Of a stretch of 64,000 nucleotides of DNA, positions 32,293 to 41,970 are shown piece by piece. Each line of letters starts with the position of its first letter. Position 1 is the stretch's first letter. This DNA is from Antitrichia curtipendula. Its lineage: Eukaryota > Streptophyta > Bryopsida > Hypnales > Leucodontaceae. The notes under the pieces are model-generated. The model saw nothing but the letters and a program-made list of their open reading frames with translations. It was not told the DNA's origin and ran no database searches. The stretch lies in contig OX579637.1 of the NCBI GenBank assembly GCA_951230915.1, positions 29,202,001 through 29,266,000 on the forward strand, read 5' to 3'. The position numbers were made by a program, and so were the translations under genes.

Positions 32293-33790
32293 GTGGAGAA
32301 ACCTGCTTCAAAAGAAGAAAGAAAAGAGGCGGTGACTAAGGAAACTTGGCAACCGATGGTAGGCCTGGAGGATGAAGCAAAGGTGAAAGAGGAGCAAGAG
32401 TTCCTTAAAGTATACATGGATTGTTTTGCCTTTAGTCTCAAGGATTTGGGAGTATTAAAAGGGCAAGAGGTACGGATAAACTTGACGGATGATGCACCAA
32501 TTTATCGCAAGCCGTACAAGTATAGTGAGGCAGAGCGCAAGATGATTCAAGCGCGGACCAAAGAGTTATTGGAGGCGGGATTGGTGGAGTTAGCTTCACC
32601 GGATTGTGAGTATGCATCGGCAACGGTTATGCCATCCAAGAAGGACGTTTATGGAAACTGGACCGAGAAAAAGATGTGTGGAGACTACCGTAGAATTAAT
32701 AAGTTAACGAAGTCAGACCGTTATGCAATGCCCACACCGGAGGAGAATTTTGACGCCATCGGTCATGCTAAAGTATTTAGTACTTTGGATCTCCGGTCGG
32801 GCTATCATCAACTTGGTATTCGAGAAAGTGATAACTAAAGGAGAAGACGGGGTTCTGGGGGATTGATGAGGATGGAAAGGACCGGCTTTATCAATGGAGG
32901 TTCCTTCCATTTGGTTTGAAAAATGCACCGGCAAAATTTCAAAGGGTGATGGATCGCATATTTTCTGGCTTGGAGTTTGTTAAATGCTATATTAATGACA
33001 TTATTGTCTTTAGCACAAACCAACAACAACACAGAGCTCACTTGATGGAAGTGTTTGCTAGATTAAGGCTTCACGGGTTAAAACTACATCCAAGCAAATG
33101 TAAGTTTTATTATGACCGAGTGGAGTACTTGGGCCACATGATATATCCCGGGGGATTGGGAGTGGTTGCTAGCAAAGTGGAGGTGATGCTCTCTATTCCA
33201 AGGCCAAAAGATGTGAGTAGATTGCGGGCATTTTTGGGTTTGTGTAATTACTACCGGAAATTTGTAAAGACGTTTAGTGCCATTGCAAAACCATTGACCA
33301 TGCTGACAAGGAATGATCAACCTTGGATGTGGGGAGATGAACAAGAGGCTGCTTTTCAGCAATTGAAGGAACGTTTAGCATCGGCACCCATATTGAGAAG
33401 GCCAATTTTTGGTAGGTCATATCAATTACACACGGATTGGAGCTCACTCGGGATTGGCACGGTGTTGACCCAAATGGACAACGATGGTAAGGAATTTGTG
33501 GTAGCTTATGCCAGTTGTTCCAACAACAATGCGGAGGCGCAGTATAGCTCATATGAGGGAGAGTGTTTAGCAGCAATTTGGACTATTGCCCATTTTTGTT
33601 GTTATTTATATGGCAACGAATTTCTATTGGTGACAGACCACCAACCGTTGAAGTGGCTAATGGAGTCCGACAAGCTCACAGGGAAGCTTGCACGATGGGC
33701 TCTAATGCTAATGGAGTACGATTTTAAAGTTGTACACCGTGCCGGTTTGGTGAATATGGATGCTGACGGCTTGAGTCGCAATCCAAGTCT
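32293..33790 (+). pseudogene. Reverse transcriptase and RNase H (Ty3/gypsy type)
   Basis: RT begins near 32480 ('APIYRKPYKYSEAER'), with 'STLDLRSGYHQLGI' (first catalytic Asp) just before a frame change at 32836-32837, where two extra bases and a TAA interrupt the frame. It resumes as 'KTGFWGIDEDGKDRL', 'LPFGLKNAPAKFQRVMD' and 'CYINDIIVFS'. The usual YxDD is YIND: codon 32994-32996 is AAT where GAT is expected, removing one catalytic carboxylate. RNase H follows with 'LHTDWSSLGIGTVLTQ', 'YEGECLAAIWTI', 'VTDHQPLKWL' and 'HRAGLVNMDADGLSR', so its acidic residues are all there. The enzymes copy element RNA to DNA. The YIND change would inactivate polymerisation. Confidence 0.85.
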
Positions 33791-34099
33791 CAGCCAAGTA
33801 GATTCCACGGTTGCTCGATGGCACGTAGAGGAGGGAGAAGATTCGTTACCAGGGTGGCATTGTGCCACCTATTTGAGTATTTTGGCGAAGACTGGAGACG
33901 CTACTGAGGAAGCCATTGTGGCCACGATGGATGCGAATGGAGGTGAAGAGTCTGGGGGCGCCAAAGATATTTTTGATGATGTGGAGGTGATGAAATACTT
34001 GAAGCATGGTAAATTGACAACCACGGTGTTGCCCAAGGAGAGAGATCGGATCCTACAACGAGCCAAGCGGTTTGTGTGGGAGGGGGCTCATTTGCTTCG

Positions 34100-35262
34100 A
34101 GTGTGGCTGGATGGCAACAAGAAGGTGGTACCGACACCTCATGAGAGAGTAAAGTTGATTCTGCATGCGCACGAGGACTTGGGGCACTTTGGAGTGCGGA
34201 GAACTCACAGCTTGCTACAACTTCACTATTGGTGGAGAGGTATGCAAATGCAAGTCCAACAGTTGGTAGCTAGATGCACGGTTTGTGATAGAGTGCGGGC
34301 ATAATTTAATGCCCCAATGCCGCAATTACAACCGTTGCCAATCATGGGATTGGGCTATAGGTGGAGTTTGGACTTTGCAGGCCCATTGCCGGTGACATCA
34401 CGACATAACAAGTATGTGTTGGTGATGATTGAACATTTTTCTAAATGGATTGAGTTGGTGGCATTGCCTGACAAGTTCAGTGAGGGGGCCGCTTATTCTT
34501 TTTTAGATCGTGTTTTGAGTCGCTTTGGAGTTCCAGCAGAGGTATTGACCGACCAAGGACGTGAGTTTCTTGGTGAATTTCAACCCTTGTGTGAACAAGC
34601 CATGATTGATCACCGCACTACTTCACGAGATCATCCCGAAGCAGATGGATTGGCGGAGCGCATGGTGCAAACCGTCAAGAGGGGACTTCGAAAGTATAGC
34701 TTGAAGAAGGGGCATCATGGAGATTGGAATTTGCAACTGCCGTGGATAGCAATGGGCTATCGGTTTAGTAAGCAAGCCTCTCTAGCTTCTTTTTCACCCT
34801 ATTATTTACTGTTTGGTCGTCATCCGGTTTTACCAATGGCCATCAAACAAGATGCAGACAAGATATTGGATACTATGGATGATCCCGACACGTGGGCACG
34901 CGTATGCGAGCAACGTGCGGAATTATACAAACGGGTGATGCCAATGGCTTTAGAGAACCTTTCTATTGCGCAGCATAGAGACACTCTGCGTTATGCCACA
35001 GTACAAGGAGGGGGCTATAGGCCTCAAGTGCGACGTTTTCTGCCTGGGGACTATGTCTATTTGCAGCAGACAGCGCCAACCACACTCGACGTGACTGCAG
35101 GACGTATTATTCTACGAATGCGTGAGGTACTCAAGTCGAGAGTATTGCTCTTGGAGGGTCGTGACGGCAAGATTTGGAAAGACCACACGCGCAATTGCGC
35201 GCCATGTCACTTGCCTCACATTGATGGAAGGATTGATACTAGCACTTCGAGGATTTCAACTG
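34100..35262 (+). pseudogene. Integrase (HHCC zinc domain, DDE core, GPY/F-like end)
   Basis: The zinc domain reads 'HEDLGHFGVRRTHSLL' then 'CTVCDRVRA', followed at once by TAA 34302-34304 (CAA expected from the continuing frame). The catalytic core has Asp at 34371-34373 ('LDFAGPLP'), Asp at 34551-34553 ('LTDQGREF') and Glu at 34656-34658 ('DGLAERMVQTVK'), the DDE set in proper spacing. 'FLPGDYVYLQ' and 'RVLLLEGRDGKIWKDHTRNC' correspond to the small beta-barrel C-terminal part. Integrase inserts the element DNA into chromatin. There is no chromodomain after it; a PHD finger takes its place. Confidence 0.85.
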
Positions 35263-35270
35263 GGCTGAAA

Positions 35271-35405
35271 TGTGTGTTGTGTGGAAGCGCTAAGCGCGCT
35301 GCCACTATGGTATTGTGCGATATTTGTTCCACTGGGTGGCACACGAATTGTTTGAGTCCGCCGTTGCAAGAAATTCCGGCGGGCCGATGGGTTTGCCCCA
35401 ACTGT
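35271..35405 (+). CDS. PHD zinc finger at the integrase C-terminus
   Basis: C-x2-C, then C-x2-C after a nine-to-ten-residue loop, H-x2-C and C-x2-C: 'CVLCGSAKRAATMVLCDIC', 'GWHTNC', 'GRWVCPNC'. This is the C4HC3 order of a canonical PHD finger, including the Trp two residues before the last Cys pair. PHD fingers read histone H3 tails. By analogy with integrase chromodomains it may steer insertion to a chromatin state; the target mark is unknown. Same frame as the integrase; the polyprotein ends at TAG 35439-35441. Confidence 0.85.
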
Positions 35406-35518
35406 GTGTCGGGGCATGGACACGCATCTTCAACTTCGTAGGATTTTCCATGGGGTTCTCATTGTTCCTTCAGAGAAGGTCACTGAATTCGCCAGTGTGA
35501 AAGGGGCTTTGACACCGG

Positions 35519-35541
35519 CAAAGGGGGCGAGTAAAGGAGTG
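35519..35541 (+). promoter_or_regulatory. Possible polypurine tract
   Basis: A mostly purine stretch with runs AAAGGGGG and AGTAAAGGAG lies about 80 bases after the polyprotein stop, followed by TGGTTATG. Ty3/gypsy elements prime plus-strand synthesis from such a tract just before the 3' LTR. No LTR was confirmed after it. Confidence 0.25.
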
Positions 35542-37099
35542 GTTATGAAACCACTTGCTACATTTGTGTACTGTGTATTATGGGTGTTTATTTTCTTTGC
35601 TCTGCTATGGATGTCACCAATGTTTAGTGCTTGTGGTGATAGAATGTTTTTCGCATTCTATCATTGTTTGCAGGATTGTACCGTGATTGTGACATGCGTC
35701 ACAAGTCACGAGGCGTTTTCCCTATGACCACGGTGTCCACCATTGGTCAGGAGCTATTGAGTCTTGGTGTGGTTAGATTGCTAGCCAATTACAAGGCTCA
35801 TTGTTGACTGATGGAATGCTATCTCACATGTTGGCACGATGTAATCTTGGCACGATGTGTTTGTACATGATAGTTAGTTTTGATTAAAAGAAATAATATC
35901 TATTGGTAAATTGAGGTGGTGGGGCCTTCTAGCAAGTATGTAAGGCTTCCCTCCAAAGTTTTCCAAGATCCCAAACCTATTTTCTGATTATCATTACTCT
36001 GCTGGAGTGTGGAAGACCCACACTTCAATTTGCTTGACCGACTTTGTCGGAATTATCTATTGAGGCCAAGATATGGCCAACTTTTGCTTACTTTTGCTTC
36101 CTTTTAGTGGAGGATTTGGTTAGAGGATGCGGGGTTTCCTTTACAACCAACAAATCACACTAAAAACGTACCATTGGGAAGTTTAGTCCCCCAATACTTG
36201 ATACTTTTGATAAGATACTAATAATTTGTGATTGTAGCTGAATTTGAATTAGAACCTTAAGGCAGTGAAGCTTGACTTCACCAAAAGATTCTAATTTCAA
36301 ACCCCAACCAACACTTTGTTGTATAACAAAAAGTTGGTCTGATTAACTCCTAATTTTTGGTTTAAACATTTTCAATGTACCTCATTTAGGACTTAAACTT
36401 TTGGATACTTGGAAACACACTTTAATCCTTGATTTTCAATTTAAACACTGTCATGTGTACCCTCATTCAAGAATTAAGATACTTTCAGAACAAGTTGAGA
36501 CCATTATACGTAACTTTAGTCTGGGGTTGTTCTTGCACAGTGAAGCTTTGACCTTCAAAACAATTTACCTTAGAGACTTGGGAAGAATATTAGCATTTTC
36601 CAAAGCTTTGGCTGGTCAAAGGTTATTTAAGCCCAACACTAACACCAAGATTGGCCCTTTCCGTTTCATTTCAGATTACATCATCTACCTTGTTGTGCTA
36701 ATTTGCCAATATAATGGATTTTAGTCTTAATCCTTGCTTAATTTAGATTGATAGTTTAGCCTCTAATAGAATTAGTTTGTTTTAGAAGAAATTCCCCTTA
36801 AAAGAGATCCAAAACCTTAGTTAGATTTGCTTGCTAGTTATTATCCTCAAATCCCAAAACTTAGTTAGATTTGTTTCCTAATTATTATCCCAAAATCCAA
36901 AAACTTAGCTAGATTTGTTTCGCCAATTTAATCTAATTTCCTTCCAAAATTAGTTTTGCTTAGATTAGGAAACCAAAACCAGCACCTAGAGGGTCCAGAG
37001 AGCAAACTAGAGAGAATCCAGGCACTGAGAGACTGAGAGTCCGGTGAGTGACTAGGGAGTCAATAGTGAGGCTAAGGATCGGAGAGTGAGAGACTGGGG
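35542..37099. other. 3' flank of the retrotransposon, non-coding
   Basis: Open stretches are short and not protein-like. Small duplications occur (GGCACGATGT-near 35835/35852; 'AACTTAGTTAGATTTG' at about 36820-36910 three times). The 3' LTR would be expected here but was not recognised. Confidence 0.35.
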
Positions 37100-37400
37100 G
37101 TCCAGGGAGTGACTAGGGGGTCGAGCAGTGAAAGTAGTGAGGCAAACAGTTCAGAGAGGGGGCCTGGTGAGTGATTGGGGGGTCGGGAAGCGAGAGACTG
37201 GGGGTCCAGGGAGTGACTAGGGGGTCGAGCAGTGAAAGTAGTGAGGCAAACAGTTCAGAGAGGGGGCCTGGTGAGTGATTGGGGGGTCGGGGAGCGAGAG
37301 ACTGGGGGTCTAGTGAGTGACTAAGGGGTCGGATAGTGAGAGTAGTGAGGCAGACAGTTCAGAGAGGTGGGTAGTGAGGGACTAGGGTCCGGGGAGTCTT
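37100..37400 (+). repeat. 104-bp tandem repeat, three units, GA-rich
   Basis: GGTCCAGGGAGTGACTAGGGG recurs at about 37101, 37205 and 37309 (third unit diverged). Between: GAAAGTAGTGAGGCAAACAG, TTCAGAGAGGGGGCCTGGTG and ATTGGGGGGTCGG. Units one and two are nearly identical. Confidence 0.8.
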
Positions 37401-39330
37401 GGGGAATGCAAAATCAAATCATGTGCAAAGTTGGGGTGCATCAAAACAAAGGATAATATAACTAAGGTTAGGCCGTTGCTAAGCGACGCCATCCAAATTT
37501 TGTTCCTTTTTTCCTAAATTTTGCTTGTCACTTTTGAAACTCAAATTCACTAAACATCTGCAAGTTCACAACTCTCAACACTCCATAGCCATAGTTCCAA
37601 ATGACCATCAACAACCAGAAGAAGAAGGTGGCGGCTCCAGGAAGGAATTTGGATTTTTTAAAACCAATATTTCTTAGGAGTCTAACTATTGACGTGGGAA
37701 TTGTTCTTGACTTCATTCTTTTTTTCCTATTCATCTAACTATTCAAGTAGAATAATGCTTTGGTTTGTTCTTTTTACTATTGAAGAATTTGGTTTTTAGT
37801 TATTAATTAGGATTCCGGTGCAAATTAGTTGGTTGAATGTTGGTTTAAGTTTTGTTTTATTAGGCTTAATAATCCAAATAGAAAAAAACAAAAGTCAACA
37901 AAAAGATTAAATGAATCCAACAAAACTAATAAACTAATGAATACAAACAAACTTAACTATTCATTGGAATATTTATTAGAATTGGATAAGACTAACCTTT
38001 AGAAATTATTCTTAAATTGAATAAATCTCCAAGGTACTTGGAAATAGGGCCTTGAAGTTCATTTTATTTAAAATAATTAATTACAAACCAACTATAAACA
38101 TTTAAGTGTTTAACTTAAATTTCTAAATTTAAGGAATTACGTTAAATACTTTAACTAACAACATCTTGTAGGAATCAGCCAGGAAGAATGTAGAAAGGAA
38201 GATTTTCAAAACATTCTAATTTCTAAATTTGCATGAAAAGAGGACAATGCGCACATAATGGAGGATGACGGATATTACAAATCCATTATGCTGGTGATAT
38301 GTGATGACAAGACTGTGGCTACTATGGACACAGAGGTCTGTTAGTTGTATTATTATTTTATTTTATTTTCATTTTGCTTTCTGAATTGTTTTGCTTTTAA
38401 ATTAAAGTTAGAATTGTTGCTTTTAGAATTTGGTCTTAGAACAAAGTTTTAGGTTAGAATTTAGGAGTTTAGATTTAGAATAGAATTTAGGAACTAATAG
38501 GTAACTTTTAGAAGCCTCCAAAATCAACTCACACTTAAGAATTAAATTAACCAATTGTTAAGTTTAATTGTTAACTATAAGTTTTAAGTTCAATTGGTTA
38601 ACCATAAGTTGGATGATAGTTTAAGACTTTCATCCACAAAAATCATTAAAGAATCTTTTAGGTCAAAATCAACCAAAGAATCTATAAAGATTCCAAAATC
38701 TCATTTTACTCTTAAATAATACTTTATTTGTTAAAAGTCTTGGATGAGGGTTGAAATTAAATCTTGATGAAACACATCTAAATAAGCCAGAATTAAAATT
38801 AAACTTAAGACTCCACAAATTAAAAGAATTAATAAACTAATCTTAAAATTTGGATTTAATTTGAATTGACTTACTAATTTAGATCAGTAAATGAGTTCCT
38901 AGCACAAGTAAAAGGCCAAAATTTGACCCTTAGTAACTTTTATTGGGAATCTCAGAATCTAAACTTTCTTTACCATTCTGGAAAGAGAAAGTTATATTCT
39001 ACTACTTTACTTCGATACAATTAGGTTAGATTAGATTAGATTTTTTTCTCCTTCATTTGATTTAACCATAACATTTAACCCTTTAACAATTAGCATTTCT
39101 TAGAACTAGTAAAATTTTATAGGATTACCAATTACAAAAAATGTCCATTGCTTGGAAGGCGATCACTTAAGTAGGAATCACCCAACCCGGAGAAAATCTC
39201 CATCAAAACAACCGCTAGAATCCGTGTGTAACTTTCTGATTCAGGGGTGGAGTTAGAAGTGTTCACTATAGACGCTAGACGTTTTTCATGATTTTAGACA
39301 ATATCCGCTTAAACTTTGTACACCAATTGT
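37401..39330. other. AT-rich non-coding DNA
   Basis: No gene-like frame. Low-complexity TTAA/TTTAG-rich sequence throughout, with no repeat array detected by eye. Confidence 0.4.
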
Positions 39331-39339
39331 GGCTTCATG

Positions 39340-40300
39340 AGGATTTGTGAATCGTAGTCTCTTTGGAAATCCACAACTCCAAAGTTTGACAATTTAAGTG
39401 CAAAAGAGGCCCAAAGAAAAAGGGAGAAGCTGGAAATGTCAAGGACACCTGGAATTCATGAACATATACAATTGAGGACTCTTAGATTTTCACTTTAAAG
39501 CCCCATGCATTCATAATATTAACTAAGCACGGTGCACTTGAATGAATTGTGTTCTCCTTGAAAACCCATGTCTCCAATGTTTAACAATTCAAATGCCAAA
39601 GAGGACAACAAAAAGAGGGAGAAGTCAGAAATGTGAAGGACATTTGAAATTGACGAATTTATGCAATTGAAGACTCTTAAGGTTCCATTATGAAACCCCA
39701 TGCATTAAAAATACTAACTAATCACAGTGCAGTTAAATGAATCGTGGTCTCCTTGGAAACCCACAACTCCAAAGTTTGACAATTCACGTGCAAAAGAGGC
39801 CCAAAGAAAGAGGGAGAAGCTGGAAATGTCAATGACACCTAAAATTCATGAACATATGCAATTGGAGACTTTTAGATTTTCAATATAAAGCCCCATGCAT
39901 TCATAATATTAACTAGGCACGATGCACTTGAATGAATTGTGTTCTCTTTGAAAACCCACGTCTCCAATGTTTGACAATTCAAATGCCAATAAGGCCTAAC
40001 AAAAGAAGGAGAAGTTGGAAATGTGAAGGAAACTTGAAATTAATGAATTTATGCAATTGAAGACACTTAAGGTTTCATTATAAAACCCCATGCATTCACA
40101 GTACTAACTAATAACGGTGCAGTCAAATGAATCGTGGTCTCCTCGGAAACCTACAACTCCAATGTTTGACAACTCAAATGCCAAAGAGGCCCAAAGAAAG
40201 AGGGAGAAGCTGGAAATGTCAAGGACACCTGAAATTCATGAATATAAGGAGTTGAGGACTCTTAGATTTTCACTATAAAGCCCCATGCATTCACAATATT
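39340..40300 (+). repeat. 195-bp satellite, five units, alternating A/B types (390-bp dimer)
   Basis: CCCCATGCAT occurs at 39501, 39696, 39891, 40086 and 40281, exactly 195 bp apart. Units alternate: A-type has GGCCCAAAGAAA and GATTTTCA-TATAAAG; B-type has CTTAAGGTTTCATTATGAAA-like ends. So the higher-order period is 390 bp. The array stops abruptly at TGTCACAACC (40301). Confidence 0.85.
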
Positions 40301-40873
40301 TGTCACAACCAGAATTTTTGGTTTTCTTTTGCTTATCTAGAAGATTGAACGGAAACTTATAATTAGTATCCGGATTCCGTTTAGATACAGAAAAGAAAAA
40401 AAAATAAACAAGTACATTCAAGTAACGGAACAATTGGATAGAATCCGGTCTCGGTAGTAGTACTCAGGATCCGGAATAGTGTCGGAACCATATCCGGAGT
40501 GGTCAAGGATCGGCTTAGGGTTAGATCGGAATGGTGGGACCCGACTAGAGAAAGTCATCATGAGTACTTTTTGGTCAAGAGACTATAAAAGGGTAGGATC
40601 ATTTCAGTTGTGCCCCTTTTCCAAACTTCGTTTGGCGAGAGTGTTTCTTTTGCGCTCCGCGTTTTCAGCTTGGTGTGTGGGGAGTGTGTGAGTGTGTAAT
40701 TGTGTGAAGAGCGCGCGCGTATTAGAAGTGTATTGCAGGGTAGATCTTTGGACGTGTACGAGTTTGTGTGGGTTTTCTGGTTGAGATCGGAGAGAGAAAG
40801 TGAGAACAGGACGTGCGGCTAGAAGTGGGTGAGGTAGAATTGGAAAGGGATCGTCTACATCTAGTCTGTGTCC
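40301..40873 (+). promoter_or_regulatory. LTR-like segment with TATA box, inserted in the 195-bp array
   Basis: Starts TGTCACAACC right where the satellite breaks, as an LTR beginning with TG would. It contains CCGGAT-rich short repeats, a TATA box (TATAAAA, 40584-40590) and GC-rich downstream sequence ending in an ATG at 40874. A matching 3' end or a second copy was not found, so it may be a solo or truncated LTR, or simply a promoter. Confidence 0.4.
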
Positions 40874-41185
40874 ATGCCGCAATTTAGGAAGCATAGAGCA
40901 AGGGCATCCTCATCAGCCACAGTTCTAGTTAAACTCCGGAAGGTAGTTCCGGTCCTTCCCGCAATAGAGGAGGAGACGGAGATGCTGAAGACAGATCTCA
41001 CCTGGATGGGATGTCTGGTTCTGCTAGATAAACCCTGAGGGTTTAAAGATGAGCGGATGGTGAAAGAAATTTAGGGGAAGTGGACAAACTAGTTTGACAA
41101 CACGCTTAGATGTGTTCCGGCAAACTGGACAGAAGAAATATGGAGAGAGGTGTACAAGTTCCGGGTAGAACACTATATTCATTAA
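40874..41185 (+). pseudogene. Short decayed coding fragment after the LTR-like promoter
   Basis: One frame from ATG 40874 to TAA 41183-41185 is interrupted by TGA 41036-41038, TAG 41072-41074 and TAG 41090-41092. It reads 'MPQFRKHRARASSSATVLVK', then after the stops 'FDNTLRCVPANWTEEIWREV'. The downstream part has strong protein character. I do not recognise the family; position after a TATA box suggests the first ORF of a retroelement or a captured gene. Confidence 0.4.
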
Positions 41186-41415
41186 AATGAGAGGTTGGGG
41201 CCCTCTCAAAATAATATTACCTCTTTAGGTGGTATATTTCAAATTTTAGTTTTAGCCAATTTAGGTTGATAAATACGAAATTTATTAATTCAAAAGTACA
41301 GTTTCCATTAAAATGAGAGTTTTTTGAGTTCAGAAGTGTTGCATTACATTTCGTTGTTTGTAATAGTTAGCACTGTTCTTATTTATATAAATGTAGATCA
41401 TGTCATACCATGAAC

Positions 41416-41600
41416 ACCAAGTCATGACTTCCCTCGGTTGGTTGTAAGGGGTTGTTATCTCATTCAGGCGGTCTGGGTTCGATTCTCGTTGAACTTGTAT
41501 GAGCGCATGACAAACACATGACTTGGTACTGCTAAGTGAATTTCACAGGCAAGAAATTTGTAACAACCAACCGATCCTCCTATCCAAAATGTGAAAGTGC
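41416..41600 (+). mobile_element. SINE-like element with tRNA-type B box
   Basis: GGTTCGATTCT at 41476-41486 fits the Pol III B box (GGTTCGANTCC), and 'CGGTTGGTTGTAAGGGG' about 40 bases upstream is A-box-like. This layout resembles plant Au-type SINEs. Inverted matches ACCAAGTCATG (41416-41426) with CATGACTTGGT (41517-41527), and TCGGTTGGTTGT (41434-41445) with ACAACCAACCGA (41563-41574) cross each other rather than nest. No tail or target duplication was confirmed. Confidence 0.45.
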
Positions 41601-41970
41601 TTAACATGTTAACAAAATATAAATAGTGGGTATACCCACTATTCTTTAGTTTCAAATCGAAGTAGAATTTCAAAAAACATAAACAAAAAATATATAAACA
41701 AAAACAAATTGATTGAATAATAGATAAAACAAAATAATATTATTTTATTTTCATATATGTATACAATATGTAAGTACAACTTCTTAGTAAGTAAAGCACA
41801 TATTACTACAAATAGATATGCAAAAACAAACAATAAATAATATAAAATCAATCAACTAAAACGTAATTCATGTACTCTAACATTTAAATACCATTTGTTG
41901 TAGGAAACCTAACAATGTGCTACAACATTATTAAAAAACGTGCTTCACATATGCTACATGTCTTTGGATA

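Larger units (their letters stand above)
26873..35441 (+). mobile_element. Ty3/gypsy-type retrotransposon carrying a C5 DNA methyltransferase and a PHD finger
   Basis: Domain order on the plus strand: small upstream ORF, Gag with two CCHC knuckles, retropepsin, C5 cytosine methyltransferase, reverse transcriptase, RNase H, integrase with HHCC and DDE core, PHD finger. RNase H before integrase is the Ty3/gypsy order. The gene is one long frame apart from two frame changes in Gag-RT, a pair of compensating indels around methyltransferase motif I, and in-frame stops at 27776, 29035, 31855, 32203, 32281 and 34302. RT has YIND in place of YxDD. The copy is therefore inactive as it stands. I found neither LTR, nor a confident primer-binding site. 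Only a weak polypurine tract is seen after the coding region. From memory, cytosine methyltransferases captured by retrotransposons have been reported in dinoflagellates and a charophyte alga; this element has the same principle. Confidence 0.85.

Noticed and set aside
35404..35727. Envelope-like ORF with a membrane segment after the integrase
   Set aside because: It overlaps the PHD region in another frame, is short, has no signal peptide or cleavage site, and its single hydrophobic run comes from T-rich DNA.
24385..37400. Paired LTRs around the methyltransferase retrotransposon
   Set aside because: I compared the flanks by eye and found no long matching segments; a dot plot would be needed before calling LTRs.
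37528..37734. Minus-strand 68-residue open frame
   Set aside because: AT-rich chance frame with no family features or neighbours on that strand.
41416..41600. Functional tRNA gene at the B-box sequence
   Set aside because: No cloverleaf with paired acceptor and anticodon stems could be drawn; SINE-like is the better reading.
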